Assembly: GCA_020249285.1 (NCBI GenBank)
Contig: JADCFX010000017.1
Span: forward strand, 1 to 64,000
Source of the DNA: Roseomonas sp.
GTDB taxonomy: Bacteria > Pseudomonadota > Alphaproteobacteria > Acetobacterales > Acetobacteraceae
DNA length: 64,000 nucleotides
Reading direction: 5' to 3'
Of this stretch, positions 8,462-15,504 are shown in pieces (position 1 is the stretch's first letter; each line of letters starts with the position of its first letter). The notes beneath the pieces are model-generated. The model was given only the letters and a program-made list of their open reading frames with translations. It did no database searches and was not told the origin of the DNA. A program made the position numbers and the translations under genes.

Positions 8462-9247
8462 GTAAGCGTCTTTCGACGCCGACCTAATCAGCTTCAAGCG
8501 CAGCTTTCGGCTGGCCAAATCAATACAGGCCACCATGCCCAGGATCAGGAGGATGATGAAGGCGACTTCATCCCAATTATTGATACGAATACGGTCTGAT
8601 AGTGCCAAACCAATGCCACCAGCCCCAACAATGCCAAGTACCGTTGAGGACCGCGCATTCGATTCGAGAGTGTAGAGAATTTGCGAGAGAATGATTGGCG
8701 CGACCTGCGGTATCAATCCAATCCTGACAGCCAAAACCCGATTGGCACCGGCCGCACGCACTGCCTCGACCTGCCGTTTGTCAGCTGATTCCAAGGCCTC
8801 ACTGAAAAGCTTGGACAGCACGCCGATATCCGGGACAGCAAGCGCCAGAATGCCGGCGAAGGGTCCCATGCCGACCGCCGAGACAAAGATAAGTGCCCAA
8901 ATCAGCGTATCTATGCCGCGCAAGCCATCATAAAGGCGCCTTACGGAAAAGCGCAGAAAGATGTTGCCGACAATATTGCCAGCTCCAAGCAAGGCCAGGG
9001 GCAGCGCCACAAGCGCCGCCAAAAGCGTTCCCAGAAACGCCATGGCAAGGCTTTCCATCAGGCTGGCCAGCAATTCCGGCAATACGCCACCTGCCGAAGG
9101 TGGCCACATCAACGCCACCAACCAACCGAGCTTCATGATGCCGTTGAGGATGCGATCGGACGATGCATCCATACGCCAAAGTCCACCCAGCAACAGCAGG
9201 AACAGAAGCATGAAAAGCAGCGGCGTGGTCAGGCGCAGTTTAGTCAT
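8444..9247 (-). CDS. phnE: Phosphonate ABC transporter permease (second PhnE)
   Basis: A 267-residue inner-membrane protein with about six hydrophobic segments. The coupling loop is visible as VEAVRAAGANRVLAVRIG, followed by LGIVGAGGIGLAL, both highly typical of PhnE (TIGR01097 family). The ATG overlaps the stop of the upstream PhnE paralogue (ATGA), and the pair likely forms a heterodimeric channel for PhnD-delivered phosphonates or related oxyanions. Last gene of a three-gene minus-strand unit. Confidence 0.85.
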   Translation of the reverse strand: MTKLRLTTPLLFMLLFLLLLGGLWRMDASSDRILNGIMKLGWLVALMWPPSAGGVLPELLASLMESLAMAFLGTLLAALVALPLALLGAGNIVGNIFLRFSVRRLYDGLRGIDTLIWALIFVSAVGMGPFAGILALAVPDIGVLSKLFSEALESADKRQVEAVRAAGANRVLAVRIGLIPQVAPIILSQILYTLESNARSSTVLGIVGAGGIGLALSDRIRINNWDEVAFIILLILGMVACIDLASRKLRLKLIRSASKDAYSSSPS

Positions 9248-10011
9248 GTCGCCGCCCCAAGAATGCTACGGCGCAAGCGCCCACAAAGAAGGTCAATTGC
9301 CGTGACGGTCACAAGAATAAGCACAAGGATCGCCGAAATATCCTGATATTCGAATTGGCGGACTGCCAGATAAAGCTCCTCACCAATCCCGCCAGCGCCG
9401 ACGATGCCAAGGACACTCGCTTCGCGTACATTGATCTCAAAACGCAGTAGGCCATAGCTCAAGACACCAGGCAGAGATTGCGGAAAAATACCAAAACGCA
9501 TCTGTGCCGCCCAAGTGCCGCCAGCGGCACGCACTGCCTCCATCTGGGTGAGAGACGCGTTTTCGTGTTCTTCGGCAAATAGCTTACCAAGCGAGCCCGC
9601 CGAATGGACGGCTATGGCAAGCATGCCGGCGAAGGCGCCAAGCCCGAAGGCATAAACAAAGATGAGCGCGAGGACGAGTGTGGGCACCGTCCGCATCAAT
9701 TCCAAAACGCGACGTATGATCGTGACGATCCATGGCGGAGCAAGCGTCGCCGCGGCCGGGAAGGAAAGCAGAAGTGCCACCAATCCGCCCAATACTGTCC
9801 CAACATAGGCAATCAGTAGCGTATCGGCGAGCAGCAGCGCCCAATCCGCAAAACCCCACATCCAATGGGCAAGATCAGCCGAAAAATGATCCAGGCGCAG
9901 ACGCGGTAGGGTGCCTGCTATGTAATCAGCCGCGAGCGGGAGGCCGCGCACCAGCCTCGCGATGCTGACCTCCCCAATCCAGGCGGAGGCCGCAACGCCC
10001 AGGGCAAGCAA
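9244..10011 (-). CDS. phnE: Phosphonate ABC transporter permease (first PhnE), start uncertain
   Basis: PhnE-family permease with the coupling loop MEAVRAAGGTWAAQMRFG and the LGIVGAGGIGEEL block. Coordinates use a TTG at 10011, which gives 255 residues but cuts into the first membrane helix and has no ribosome binding site. The frame remains open up to 10134, and between that stop and 10011 there is no ATG, GTG or TTG. A CTG at 10101, which overlaps the phnD stop and follows GGGAACGG, would restore the helix (WFLAVSLLALGVAASAW), so the true protein probably begins there (9244-10101, 285 residues). Translation coupled to phnD from a CTG is the favoured reading. Confidence 0.82.
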   Translation of the reverse strand: MLALGVAASAWIGEVSIARLVRGLPLAADYIAGTLPRLRLDHFSADLAHWMWGFADWALLLADTLLIAYVGTVLGGLVALLLSFPAAATLAPPWIVTIIRRVLELMRTVPTLVLALIFVYAFGLGAFAGMLAIAVHSAGSLGKLFAEEHENASLTQMEAVRAAGGTWAAQMRFGIFPQSLPGVLSYGLLRFEINVREASVLGIVGAGGIGEELYLAVRQFEYQDISAILVLILVTVTAIDLLCGRLRRSILGAAT

Positions 10012-10097
10012 AGATACTGCAAGAAACCAATTGCGCTGCCGAAGCCCTTGTGCCTCACGCCACCGCGTTTCTGCCGCTAGGACAGCAGATGATTCGG

Positions 10098-11009
10098 TCA
10101 GGAACGCCGTTCCCGCCGACGCGCGGCATTTTCCTCAAGAATCGCGACGATATCCAGGTAATCCTCGTGCTTGGCCGGCGCCAAGCCACGGGCATCAGAT
10201 GTCATGTCACGGAAAGCCTGGGGATCGCGCTGCGGCATTGCGGCAAAAGCGGCAACCGCCTCCTGCCGGAAGGATTCCGGCAAATCAGTGCGCATCACAA
10301 TGGGTGCATTCGGAATAAGCGGGGATTTCCAGATGACACGAACAGCGCCTTCCGGGATCATGCCTTTTTCCGTCATGCGCTGGAATGTATTGCGGCGTTC
10401 ATTTGAATAGGAAATCACAGCAGCATCAAATGTACCATTGATGACAGTCATGACGCCTTGCTCATGACTGCCAGTGAAGCCCGTGCGGGAGAAGTAGCTT
10501 GCGGGGTCCATCCCCTGACGACGCAGGAACCAGCCAGGTACCTGGAAGCCGGATGTGCTATTGGGGTCGCTGAACCCGAGCGTTTTGCCGCGCATGTCAT
10601 CAAGATTGCGGATCGGGCTATCCGTCCGCACAATCATGACGCTGTGGTAGCCTTCCATGCCTTCATTATCAATGTATCGGAATATGGGGGTGATGCGTTC
10701 CCCCATGACACGCCGCGCAAGCCCGTAGGAAGCCGGGCCAAGATAAGCCAATTCTGAATGGCCGGCGCGTAGCGCCTCCACCACCGCTGCATAGTCAGAC
10801 CCGCGGAAGACGCGGAACGGCGTGCGCAATTCGCGCGCCATATAGGCCTGAAGACCTTGCAGGCGCGCCACCGCGTCGCGCTCATTCTCGACCGAGATCA
10901 TGCCGAAACGCACTTCGCGGAGCTGTTGGCGCCAATCAGCTTGTGCACGCGCATGCAGCGGTAGGAATGCAAGACCCGGCAACATTAGGGCGGTTCGGCG
11001 GCCAAGCAT
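10098..11009 (-). CDS. phnD: Phosphonate ABC transporter, periplasmic binding protein PhnD
   Basis: A 303-residue receptor with a signal peptide (MLGRRTALMLPGLAFLPLHARA). After cleavage it shows the PhnD-family core: LREVRFGMISVEN, then FRGSDYAAVVEALRAG and the YHSVMIVRTDSPI and GKTLGFSDPNSTSG blocks that line the oxyanion pocket. It binds phosphonates, phosphite or phosphate esters in the periplasm. First gene of phnD-phnE-phnE. A PhnC ATPase, normally adjacent, is missing here. A Pho-box-like array lies 55 bases upstream, so phosphate starvation control is likely. Confidence 0.9.
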   Translation of the reverse strand: MLGRRTALMLPGLAFLPLHARAQADWRQQLREVRFGMISVENERDAVARLQGLQAYMARELRTPFRVFRGSDYAAVVEALRAGHSELAYLGPASYGLARRVMGERITPIFRYIDNEGMEGYHSVMIVRTDSPIRNLDDMRGKTLGFSDPNSTSGFQVPGWFLRRQGMDPASYFSRTGFTGSHEQGVMTVINGTFDAAVISYSNERRNTFQRMTEKGMIPEGAVRVIWKSPLIPNAPIVMRTDLPESFRQEAVAAFAAMPQRDPQAFRDMTSDARGLAPAKHEDYLDIVAILEENAARRRERRS

Positions 11010-11064
11010 AGGAGACCCCTTCTCAAAAACTCAGCATTCTTTGGCTGAATTGAATGATGGATGC

Positions 11065-11093
11065 GTGACGAAGTGATGAAAGAATGATGACAG
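11065..11093 (-). promoter_or_regulatory. Pho-box array before phnD
   Basis: Read on the minus strand, CTGTCAT (11093-11087), CTTTCAT (11082-11076) and TCGTCAC (11071-11065) occur at exact 11-bp spacing. The first is a perfect PhoB half-site and the second matches 6 of 7. The array lies 55 bases before the phnD ATG, in the gap after the glycosyltransferase gene, so phnD probably has its own promoter besides readthrough from plcP-agt. Confidence 0.72.
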
Positions 11094-11102
11094 AAAGGCG
11101 CT

Positions 11103-12104
11103 TTATCGAATCGGCACCAAAGCCGCCTTGAACTGCGCAACGCAGGCGTCCCAGGACCAGGCTTCTGCATGACGTCGGCATGCCTCGCGATCACATTCAA
11201 GCGCCTTGAGACAAGCCGCGCGGAGATCCTCATCCAAGGCGCCAACACGAGGGTCGGTGATGACGTCAATCGGACCTGTGACCGGAAAGGCGGCAACGGG
11301 CGTGCCCGCAGCCAGCGCTTCCAGCAAAACCAACCCGAAAGTGTCTGTTCGCGACGGAAAGACAAAGACATCCGCCCCTGAATAGGACCGGGCAAGCGAA
11401 CCATTATCGCGATAGCCAGTGAAGGTAACCTGCGGAAATCGCTGCTTCAACGCCGGCAAGGCGGGTCCGTCACCGACCACAACCTTGCTACCCGGCAAAT
11501 CCAACGCCAGAAAAGCCTCAATATTCTTCTCGATCGCCACGCGACCGGCATAAAGAAAGACAGGTCGTGGCAGCCCCGACCATGCGTCACCCTCGCCCGG
11601 GTGAAATCTTTCAAGATCAACACCGCGTGTCCAAGCACGCACCTTGGTGAAGCCCCGCCGCGTCAGTTCCTGCCTTAAGGAGGCAGTCGCTGCAAAGGTA
11701 CCTGCGCCTGCCTCATGGAAGCGTCGCATCACGCGCCAGGACCAATCCGCGGGAATGCGGGTTCTGGCTTCAAGATATTCAGGAAAGCGCGTGTGAAAGG
11801 CGGTTGTGAAGGGCCAATTGTTGCGTCTGCAAAGGGCGCGCATCGCCCAACCAAGCGGTCCTTCAGTCGCGATATGCACAATCTCTGGCCCGAAATCCGT
11901 GACAAGCTGCGTCAGGCGGCGCTTGGGAGCGATCGCAAGCCGGATTTCAGCGTAGCCGGGGGTGGGCATACTCCGAAAGCGATCAGGGCCGATAATCTCA
12001 ACGGTATCGCCACCTGCCCGTAACTTTTCAACCACAACCGACAGCGTACGCACAACGCCATTGACCTGGGGAAACCAAGCATCTGAGACAATCAGGATAC
12101 GCAT
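11103..12104 (-). CDS. agt: GT4-family glycosyltransferase, Agt-like diacylglycerol glucosyltransferase
   Basis: A 333-residue GT-B glycosyltransferase. It opens with MRILIVSDAWFPQVNGVVRTL, has the IVHIATEGPLGW block, and ends with the nucleotide-sugar site GVDLERFHPG, GDGPALPALK and DTFGLVLLEALAAGTPVAAFPV (the EX7E-type motif). The start is set at the ATG at 12104, four bases after the plcP stop and preceded by AGGTAAGG; a GTG at 12119 is the alternative. In Rhizobiales and marine bacteria a gene of this type next to plcP makes glucosyl-diacylglycerol from the diacylglycerol that PlcP releases. The same role is inferred here from the coupling with plcP. Other lipid or sugar acceptors remain possible. 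Confidence 0.75.
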   Translation of the reverse strand: MRILIVSDAWFPQVNGVVRTLSVVVEKLRAGGDTVEIIGPDRFRSMPTPGYAEIRLAIAPKRRLTQLVTDFGPEIVHIATEGPLGWAMRALCRRNNWPFTTAFHTRFPEYLEARTRIPADWSWRVMRRFHEAGAGTFAATASLRQELTRRGFTKVRAWTRGVDLERFHPGEGDAWSGLPRPVFLYAGRVAIEKNIEAFLALDLPGSKVVVGDGPALPALKQRFPQVTFTGYRDNGSLARSYSGADVFVFPSRTDTFGLVLLEALAAGTPVAAFPVTGPIDVITDPRVGALDEDLRAACLKALECDREACRRHAEAWSWDACVAQFKAALVPIR

Positions 12105-12108
12105 CGCC

Positions 12109-12936
12109 TTACCTAGCACCGCGCAACAACTCCGCTACCAGATCGGGTGCCGGCGTGGATGTTGTTTTGCCCATTGATGCTGCCTGGCGGTGCGACCAAT
12201 CGAGCAGTTCGAAGCGGCCATCATGATGCTCAACCAGGGCCGTACAGCTCTCCACCCAATCCCCGTCATTCATGTAAAGAATACCATGAACCATCCGCAT
12301 TTCGGCATGGTGAATATGACCACAAATGACACCATCCATGCCGCGCGATTTCGCCTCATGGGAAAGGGCTGTTTCGAAACGGTCAATTGCCTTAACCGCT
12401 TCCTTCACCTGCCGCTTCAACCATTGGGAGAGTGACCAATAGGGGTAGCCAAGCCGGCGACGCAGGAAGTTGAACCAGCGATTCATTGTTAGGGCAGCGT
12501 CATAGGCCCAATCCCCGAGATGAGCGAGAAACTTTGCATAGCGAATGACACCATCAAACTCATCGCCATGGATCACCAGGAAACGGCGTCCATCCGCAGC
12601 GATGTGCTCCGCCTCCCGCACAAGTCTCACGCCTGCAATTTCAAGCCCAAGCCAATCGCGGAAAATTTCATCATGATTACCCGGGACATAGATCACCTCG
12701 GTCCCATGGCGGGCCATGCGCAAAATGAGGCGGATGACCTCATCATGATGATTATCCCAGTACCAGGAACGCCGCAGGCGCCACCCATCAATGATGTCAC
12801 CAACCAGATAGAGCTTTTCGCATTGAACCTGCCGCAAGAAATCGACGAGTGAGTCACTCCTGCAGCTCCGTAAGCCAAGATGAATGTCCGAGACAAAAAC
12901 CGTTCGGAAGACTTGCGGCGTTGAAGCGAGGGGCAT
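12109..12936 (-). CDS. plcP: PlcP-like phospholipase C (LpxH-type metallophosphoesterase)
   Basis: A 275-residue calcineurin-fold metallophosphoesterase. All metal motifs are visible in order: VSDIHLG, VGDIID, PGNHDE, VIHGDEFD and GHIHHAE. The sequence closely follows the pattern of Sinorhizobium PlcP, with RRSWYWDN, GDWAYDAAL and NDGDWVESCTALVEH blocks, rather than true LpxH. PlcP cleaves phosphatidylcholine and phosphatidylethanolamine to diacylglycerol plus phosphoalcohol when phosphate is scarce. The ATG at 12936 is chosen because AGGAG lies 8 bases upstream; a GTG at 12966 is less likely. The agt gene follows after four bases. A UDP-diacylglucosamine hydrolase function is the alternative annotation. 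Confidence 0.78.
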   Translation of the reverse strand: MPLASTPQVFRTVFVSDIHLGLRSCRSDSLVDFLRQVQCEKLYLVGDIIDGWRLRRSWYWDNHHDEVIRLILRMARHGTEVIYVPGNHDEIFRDWLGLEIAGVRLVREAEHIAADGRRFLVIHGDEFDGVIRYAKFLAHLGDWAYDAALTMNRWFNFLRRRLGYPYWSLSQWLKRQVKEAVKAIDRFETALSHEAKSRGMDGVICGHIHHAEMRMVHGILYMNDGDWVESCTALVEHHDGRFELLDWSHRQAASMGKTTSTPAPDLVAELLRGAR

Positions 12937-13036
12937 TGGCTGCGCTCCTGAAGCGATATTCCGCACCGAAGCGAATCGGGGCGAAGTCCTCGCGTTTCTC
13001 CTGCACGCGGGCTAGCCAAATAATTGGAATCACGGG

Positions 13037-13083
13037 ATGAACCTTCGATGACATTTATTCCCCGACATAGGATGTCATGACAT
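13037..13083. promoter_or_regulatory. Regulatory region between divergent plcP and lipid kinase genes
   Basis: The 193-base gap between the two divergent starts holds a perfect 12-bp palindrome ATGTCATGACAT (13072-13083) and three GACAT words (13050, 13064, 13079). On the minus strand TGTCAT and GTTCAT (13053-13037) are 11 bp apart, a two-unit Pho-box-like match. Repeat spacing elsewhere is 14-15 bp, so this is not a canonical Pho box. Confidence 0.4.
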
Positions 13084-13129
13084 TTTCTCGCGCTAATCAT
13101 GCAATTGAAACTTTTTGCTGCTTTGCTCG

Positions 13130-14014
13130 ATGGTCATGGTTTCGAATCTATGCTTCATCTTCAATCCAACCGCAGGCGCGCGGCGGCGTGCACGACTCTA
13201 TGCCGCCTTGGATGTGCTCTATGGCCTTGGGGTACAATTCGAATTGCTGGAAACCGCCGCACCGGGTGATGCGGAAAAACTCGCCCGGATGGCGGCGCAA
13301 AAGGACCGTATCATAGTAGCCGCTGGCGGTGATGGCACAATCGCGGAAGTAGCCGCTGGCTTGGATGGAACTTCGGCTCTACTTGGTATTCTGCCACTTG
13401 GAACGGCAAATGTCTTTGCGCTGGAGTTGGCCGTACCCTTGAACCCAAAGGAAGCGGCCCGTGCCTTGCTTCTGGGCCGCAGCACATCCGTCTTTCCGGG
13501 CTTATTGAAGCGCGGCAATGCGCCTGATCGCCTTTTTATTCAAATGGTGGGCGTGGGGCTGGATGCCGTTGTCGTGCATCGGTTGCCACCAGGCTTGAAG
13601 CGCGCCTTCGGCAAAACTGCCTATGTCTTGCAAACCCTGCGTGACCTTACCTGGCATCCGTTCAATTCCTTCAAGGTCCAGGTAGATGGCAGGCAATTGG
13701 AACCTTCAGGCTTGGTTGTCACCAAGGGTCGCTTCTATGCTGGTCGTTTCGAAATCGCGCCCCAGGCAGACCCGCGAGAGACGGATTTCCATGTCTTATC
13801 GCTCTATCAGCATCATGCGTTTGATGCGCTGAAGCATGCCGCGGCACTCGGCCTTGGCAGGCTGCCGGCACTCTCAAGTATGACCCTCCAGCGCGGGCAT
13901 GAGATCGAGGTGTTTGGCGCCGATCTGCCCGTTCAGGCGGATGGAGATGCGGCCGGGTCGCTGCCAATACGGATCACGCCAGCGCTCAGGCCGCTCAGGG
14001 TTGTGGTGCCGTGA
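13130..14014 (+). CDS. Diacylglycerol kinase family lipid kinase
   Basis: A 294-residue DAGK-catalytic-domain protein (YegS/DgkB-like). It has the FIFNPTAG opening near the start, the nucleotide-binding AGGDGTIAEVAAGL motif at about residues 63-76 and the LGILPLGTANVFA block. It would phosphorylate diacylglycerol or a related lipid with ATP at the membrane. The gene is divergent from plcP and convergent with the methyltransferase. The diacylglycerol made by PlcP is an obvious substrate, which would place the kinase at the branch between glycolipid formation and phospholipid recycling; this is inference. No good ribosome binding site is seen; ATG codons at 13130 and 13136 both fit. Confidence 0.8.
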   Translation: MVMVSNLCFIFNPTAGARRRARLYAALDVLYGLGVQFELLETAAPGDAEKLARMAAQKDRIIVAAGGDGTIAEVAAGLDGTSALLGILPLGTANVFALELAVPLNPKEAARALLLGRSTSVFPGLLKRGNAPDRLFIQMVGVGLDAVVVHRLPPGLKRAFGKTAYVLQTLRDLTWHPFNSFKVQVDGRQLEPSGLVVTKGRFYAGRFEIAPQADPRETDFHVLSLYQHHAFDALKHAAALGLGRLPALSSMTLQRGHEIEVFGADLPVQADGDAAGSLPIRITPALRPLRVVVP

Positions 14015-14018
14015 CGGT

Positions 14019-14618
14019 CTAGGATTTGGGCAGATAATGCCACACGCTTGCCGGCGGGAAGTTCAACGGTGTCCAGGCGAGCCGCCGTGCCTCAAGGTTC
14101 AAAGCCCGGTATGGCAATGGTGAGGTGATGCAATAGGTATAAAGAAGAAAGCCCCGCCCCGGGGCGACGGCTTCGACCTGTTCGATGAATTGGCGCTGCT
14201 TCTTCTCCCCAAGCAGCACCAGGGGAATGCCGCAAATGACGGTTTCTATTTCCGTGGAAACCTGTTTCAACCGCTCAATCGGTAGGTTGAAAGCATCCGC
14301 CTGAACCACGGTGGCGTGCGGGAAATTCGTCTGAAGATGCTCGGCCATCTCGGCCACAATCTCAACCACGACAAGGCGTGTGGGCGAAATTCCGGCCTTG
14401 ATAAGGTTGCGGGTAATTGCGCCCGTCCCGGCGCCCAGTTCAAGAATGCTAGAATTGGATCGCTTGTCGATTTGCCCGGCGATAAGCGCACCCAACCTCG
14501 GGGAGGAAGGCACGATCGAGCCCATCTGCAGCGGATTGGAAAGCCAGCGACGGAAGAATAGGCCAACATCACGTGCGACGGGGCGTTTATCCGATGAGGA
14601 AAGATTGGCTGTTTGCAT
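14019..14618 (-). CDS. PmtA-like phospholipid N-methyltransferase
   Basis: A 199-residue class-I SAM-dependent methyltransferase of the COG3963 phospholipid methyltransferase group. After a variable N-terminus it shows FFRRWLSNPLQMGSIVPSS, the arrangement typical of PmtA-like proteins, followed by the SAM-binding ILELGAGTGAITRNL motif and the acidic VVVEIVAEMAEHL. It would methylate phosphatidylethanolamine toward phosphatidylcholine. Start placed at the ATG at 14618, with GGAG six bases upstream; a longer frame begins at 14672. A weak Pho-box-like pair lies upstream. Its 3' end faces the lipid kinase with a 4-base gap. Substrate not proven; an rRNA or other methyltransferase role is less likely. 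Confidence 0.7.
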   Translation of the reverse strand: MQTANLSSSDKRPVARDVGLFFRRWLSNPLQMGSIVPSSPRLGALIAGQIDKRSNSSILELGAGTGAITRNLIKAGISPTRLVVVEIVAEMAEHLQTNFPHATVVQADAFNLPIERLKQVSTEIETVICGIPLVLLGEKKQRQFIEQVEAVAPGRGFLLYTYCITSPLPYRALNLEARRLAWTPLNFPPASVWHYLPKS

Positions 14619-14723
14619 GGCTAGCTCCGAAGTGGATGACTTCACACCACGAGAAAGAAGTTTTCCCGGCAAAGGCGTGAAGGGGCAATGAACGAGACAA
14701 TCGTTCTGCGCTACATTCCCTCT

Positions 14724-14740
14724 GTGACGGTGAAATGAAG
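14724..14740 (-). promoter_or_regulatory. Weak two-unit Pho-box-like site
   Basis: On the minus strand CTTCAT (14740-14735) and CGTCAC (14729-14724) are spaced 11 bp apart, about 110 bases before the methyltransferase ATG. The units resemble those before phnD, but only two are present and neither is perfect. It may be chance. Confidence 0.25.
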
Positions 14741-14880
14741 GAAATATTGCGGTTCAATGAAGTGAAACAACAGCCAAGCAATCCCGATCAGTCCAGCGGC
14801 ACATCCCGGTGATCATGAGCGTGGGCGCCGTGCTGGTCAGTGCATGGCTTTATGCCCATGTGTATCACGCAATCATCTGA
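14735..14880 (+). other. Two possible overlapping micro-ORFs
   Basis: An ATG at 14735 opens a 25-codon frame ending in TGA at 14812. Two bases later an ATG at 14815 opens a 21-codon frame (ending 14880) that encodes a single hydrophobic helix with two histidines near its end (AWLYAHVYHAII). There is no strong ribosome binding site. The arrangement could be a small membrane peptide with a coupled leader or a frameshifted remnant. The rest of the 309-base gap (14619-14927) shows no other gene. Confidence 0.2.
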
Positions 14881-14927
14881 ACCAAATTCTTGAGACATCT
14901 CATTCACCCCAAAAGATGGGCCGTGCA

Positions 14928-15416
14928 CTACCCGCTACCACCGCCACGGCAACTTAATCCGCTCGTAAATCCGTTTGGCGTAAGGTGACCCGTGCAGGTT
15001 CTCCCTGTCGGTAGCGTGAATGTATAAGTGTCGTTAACTTCAGTCATAGGGAACGCTAAAGGAACAATTGGGGTGCCAGACGGACTCTTGCTTGGGCATA
15101 CTGGCTTCTGAGGATCTTGCTCGAGAGCCAGAAATACCCGGTTGGCGGTGCCTTGGTAACGGGCAAAGGCTTGGCCGGATACATTGAAATTCGAGTCGCT
15201 GAGACTGTCTCTATAGAATAGGCAACCGCTTGGGGCCCACGGGCGCGGGCCAAGGGTGAATCGACCATTGCTGCCCAATTTTGTGCCGATCGGGGGGGCG
15301 ATGTAGGTTGTCGCCTGGAGGGCGGCCTGATTCTGAGCCTCAGGGGCGGTGCTGGGACAAAGGGCGAGTGCAGCAATGAGGCCGATGAAAATGAATGGAG
15401 AGCGGGGGAAAAACAT
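14928..15416 (-). CDS. Small secreted protein of unknown function
   Basis: The 162-residue product has a signal peptide (MFFPRSPFIFIGLIAALALCPSTAPEA) and a mature part with four cysteines spread along the chain (CLFYRD, VCPSK, TCTG, LSCRGG), suggesting two disulphides in the periplasm. No domain was recognised. The ATG at 15416 is preceded by AGGAGA, which fixes the start; the frame is open further upstream but those residues are the shadow of the acyl-CoA synthetase gene. It follows that gene on the same strand after 88 bases. Confidence 0.6.
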   Translation of the reverse strand: MFFPRSPFIFIGLIAALALCPSTAPEAQNQAALQATTYIAPPIGTKLGSNGRFTLGPRPWAPSGCLFYRDSLSDSNFNVSGQAFARYQGTANRVFLALEQDPQKPVCPSKSPSGTPIVPLAFPMTEVNDTYTFTLPTGRTCTGHLTPNGFTSGLSCRGGGSG

Positions 15417-15504
15417 GGGGTTCTCCTTTGCGGGTATGGTCGGCCGAGCCGGCGCGCTCTTTTGAAATGATGAGGCGACAACGAAAGTGGAGCAAGGCCC
15501 ATCG

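Noticed and set aside
12109..12936. Annotating the metallophosphoesterase as LpxH
   Set aside because: The sequence blocks and the adjacent glycosyltransferase fit PlcP better, though a phylogeny is needed for certainty.
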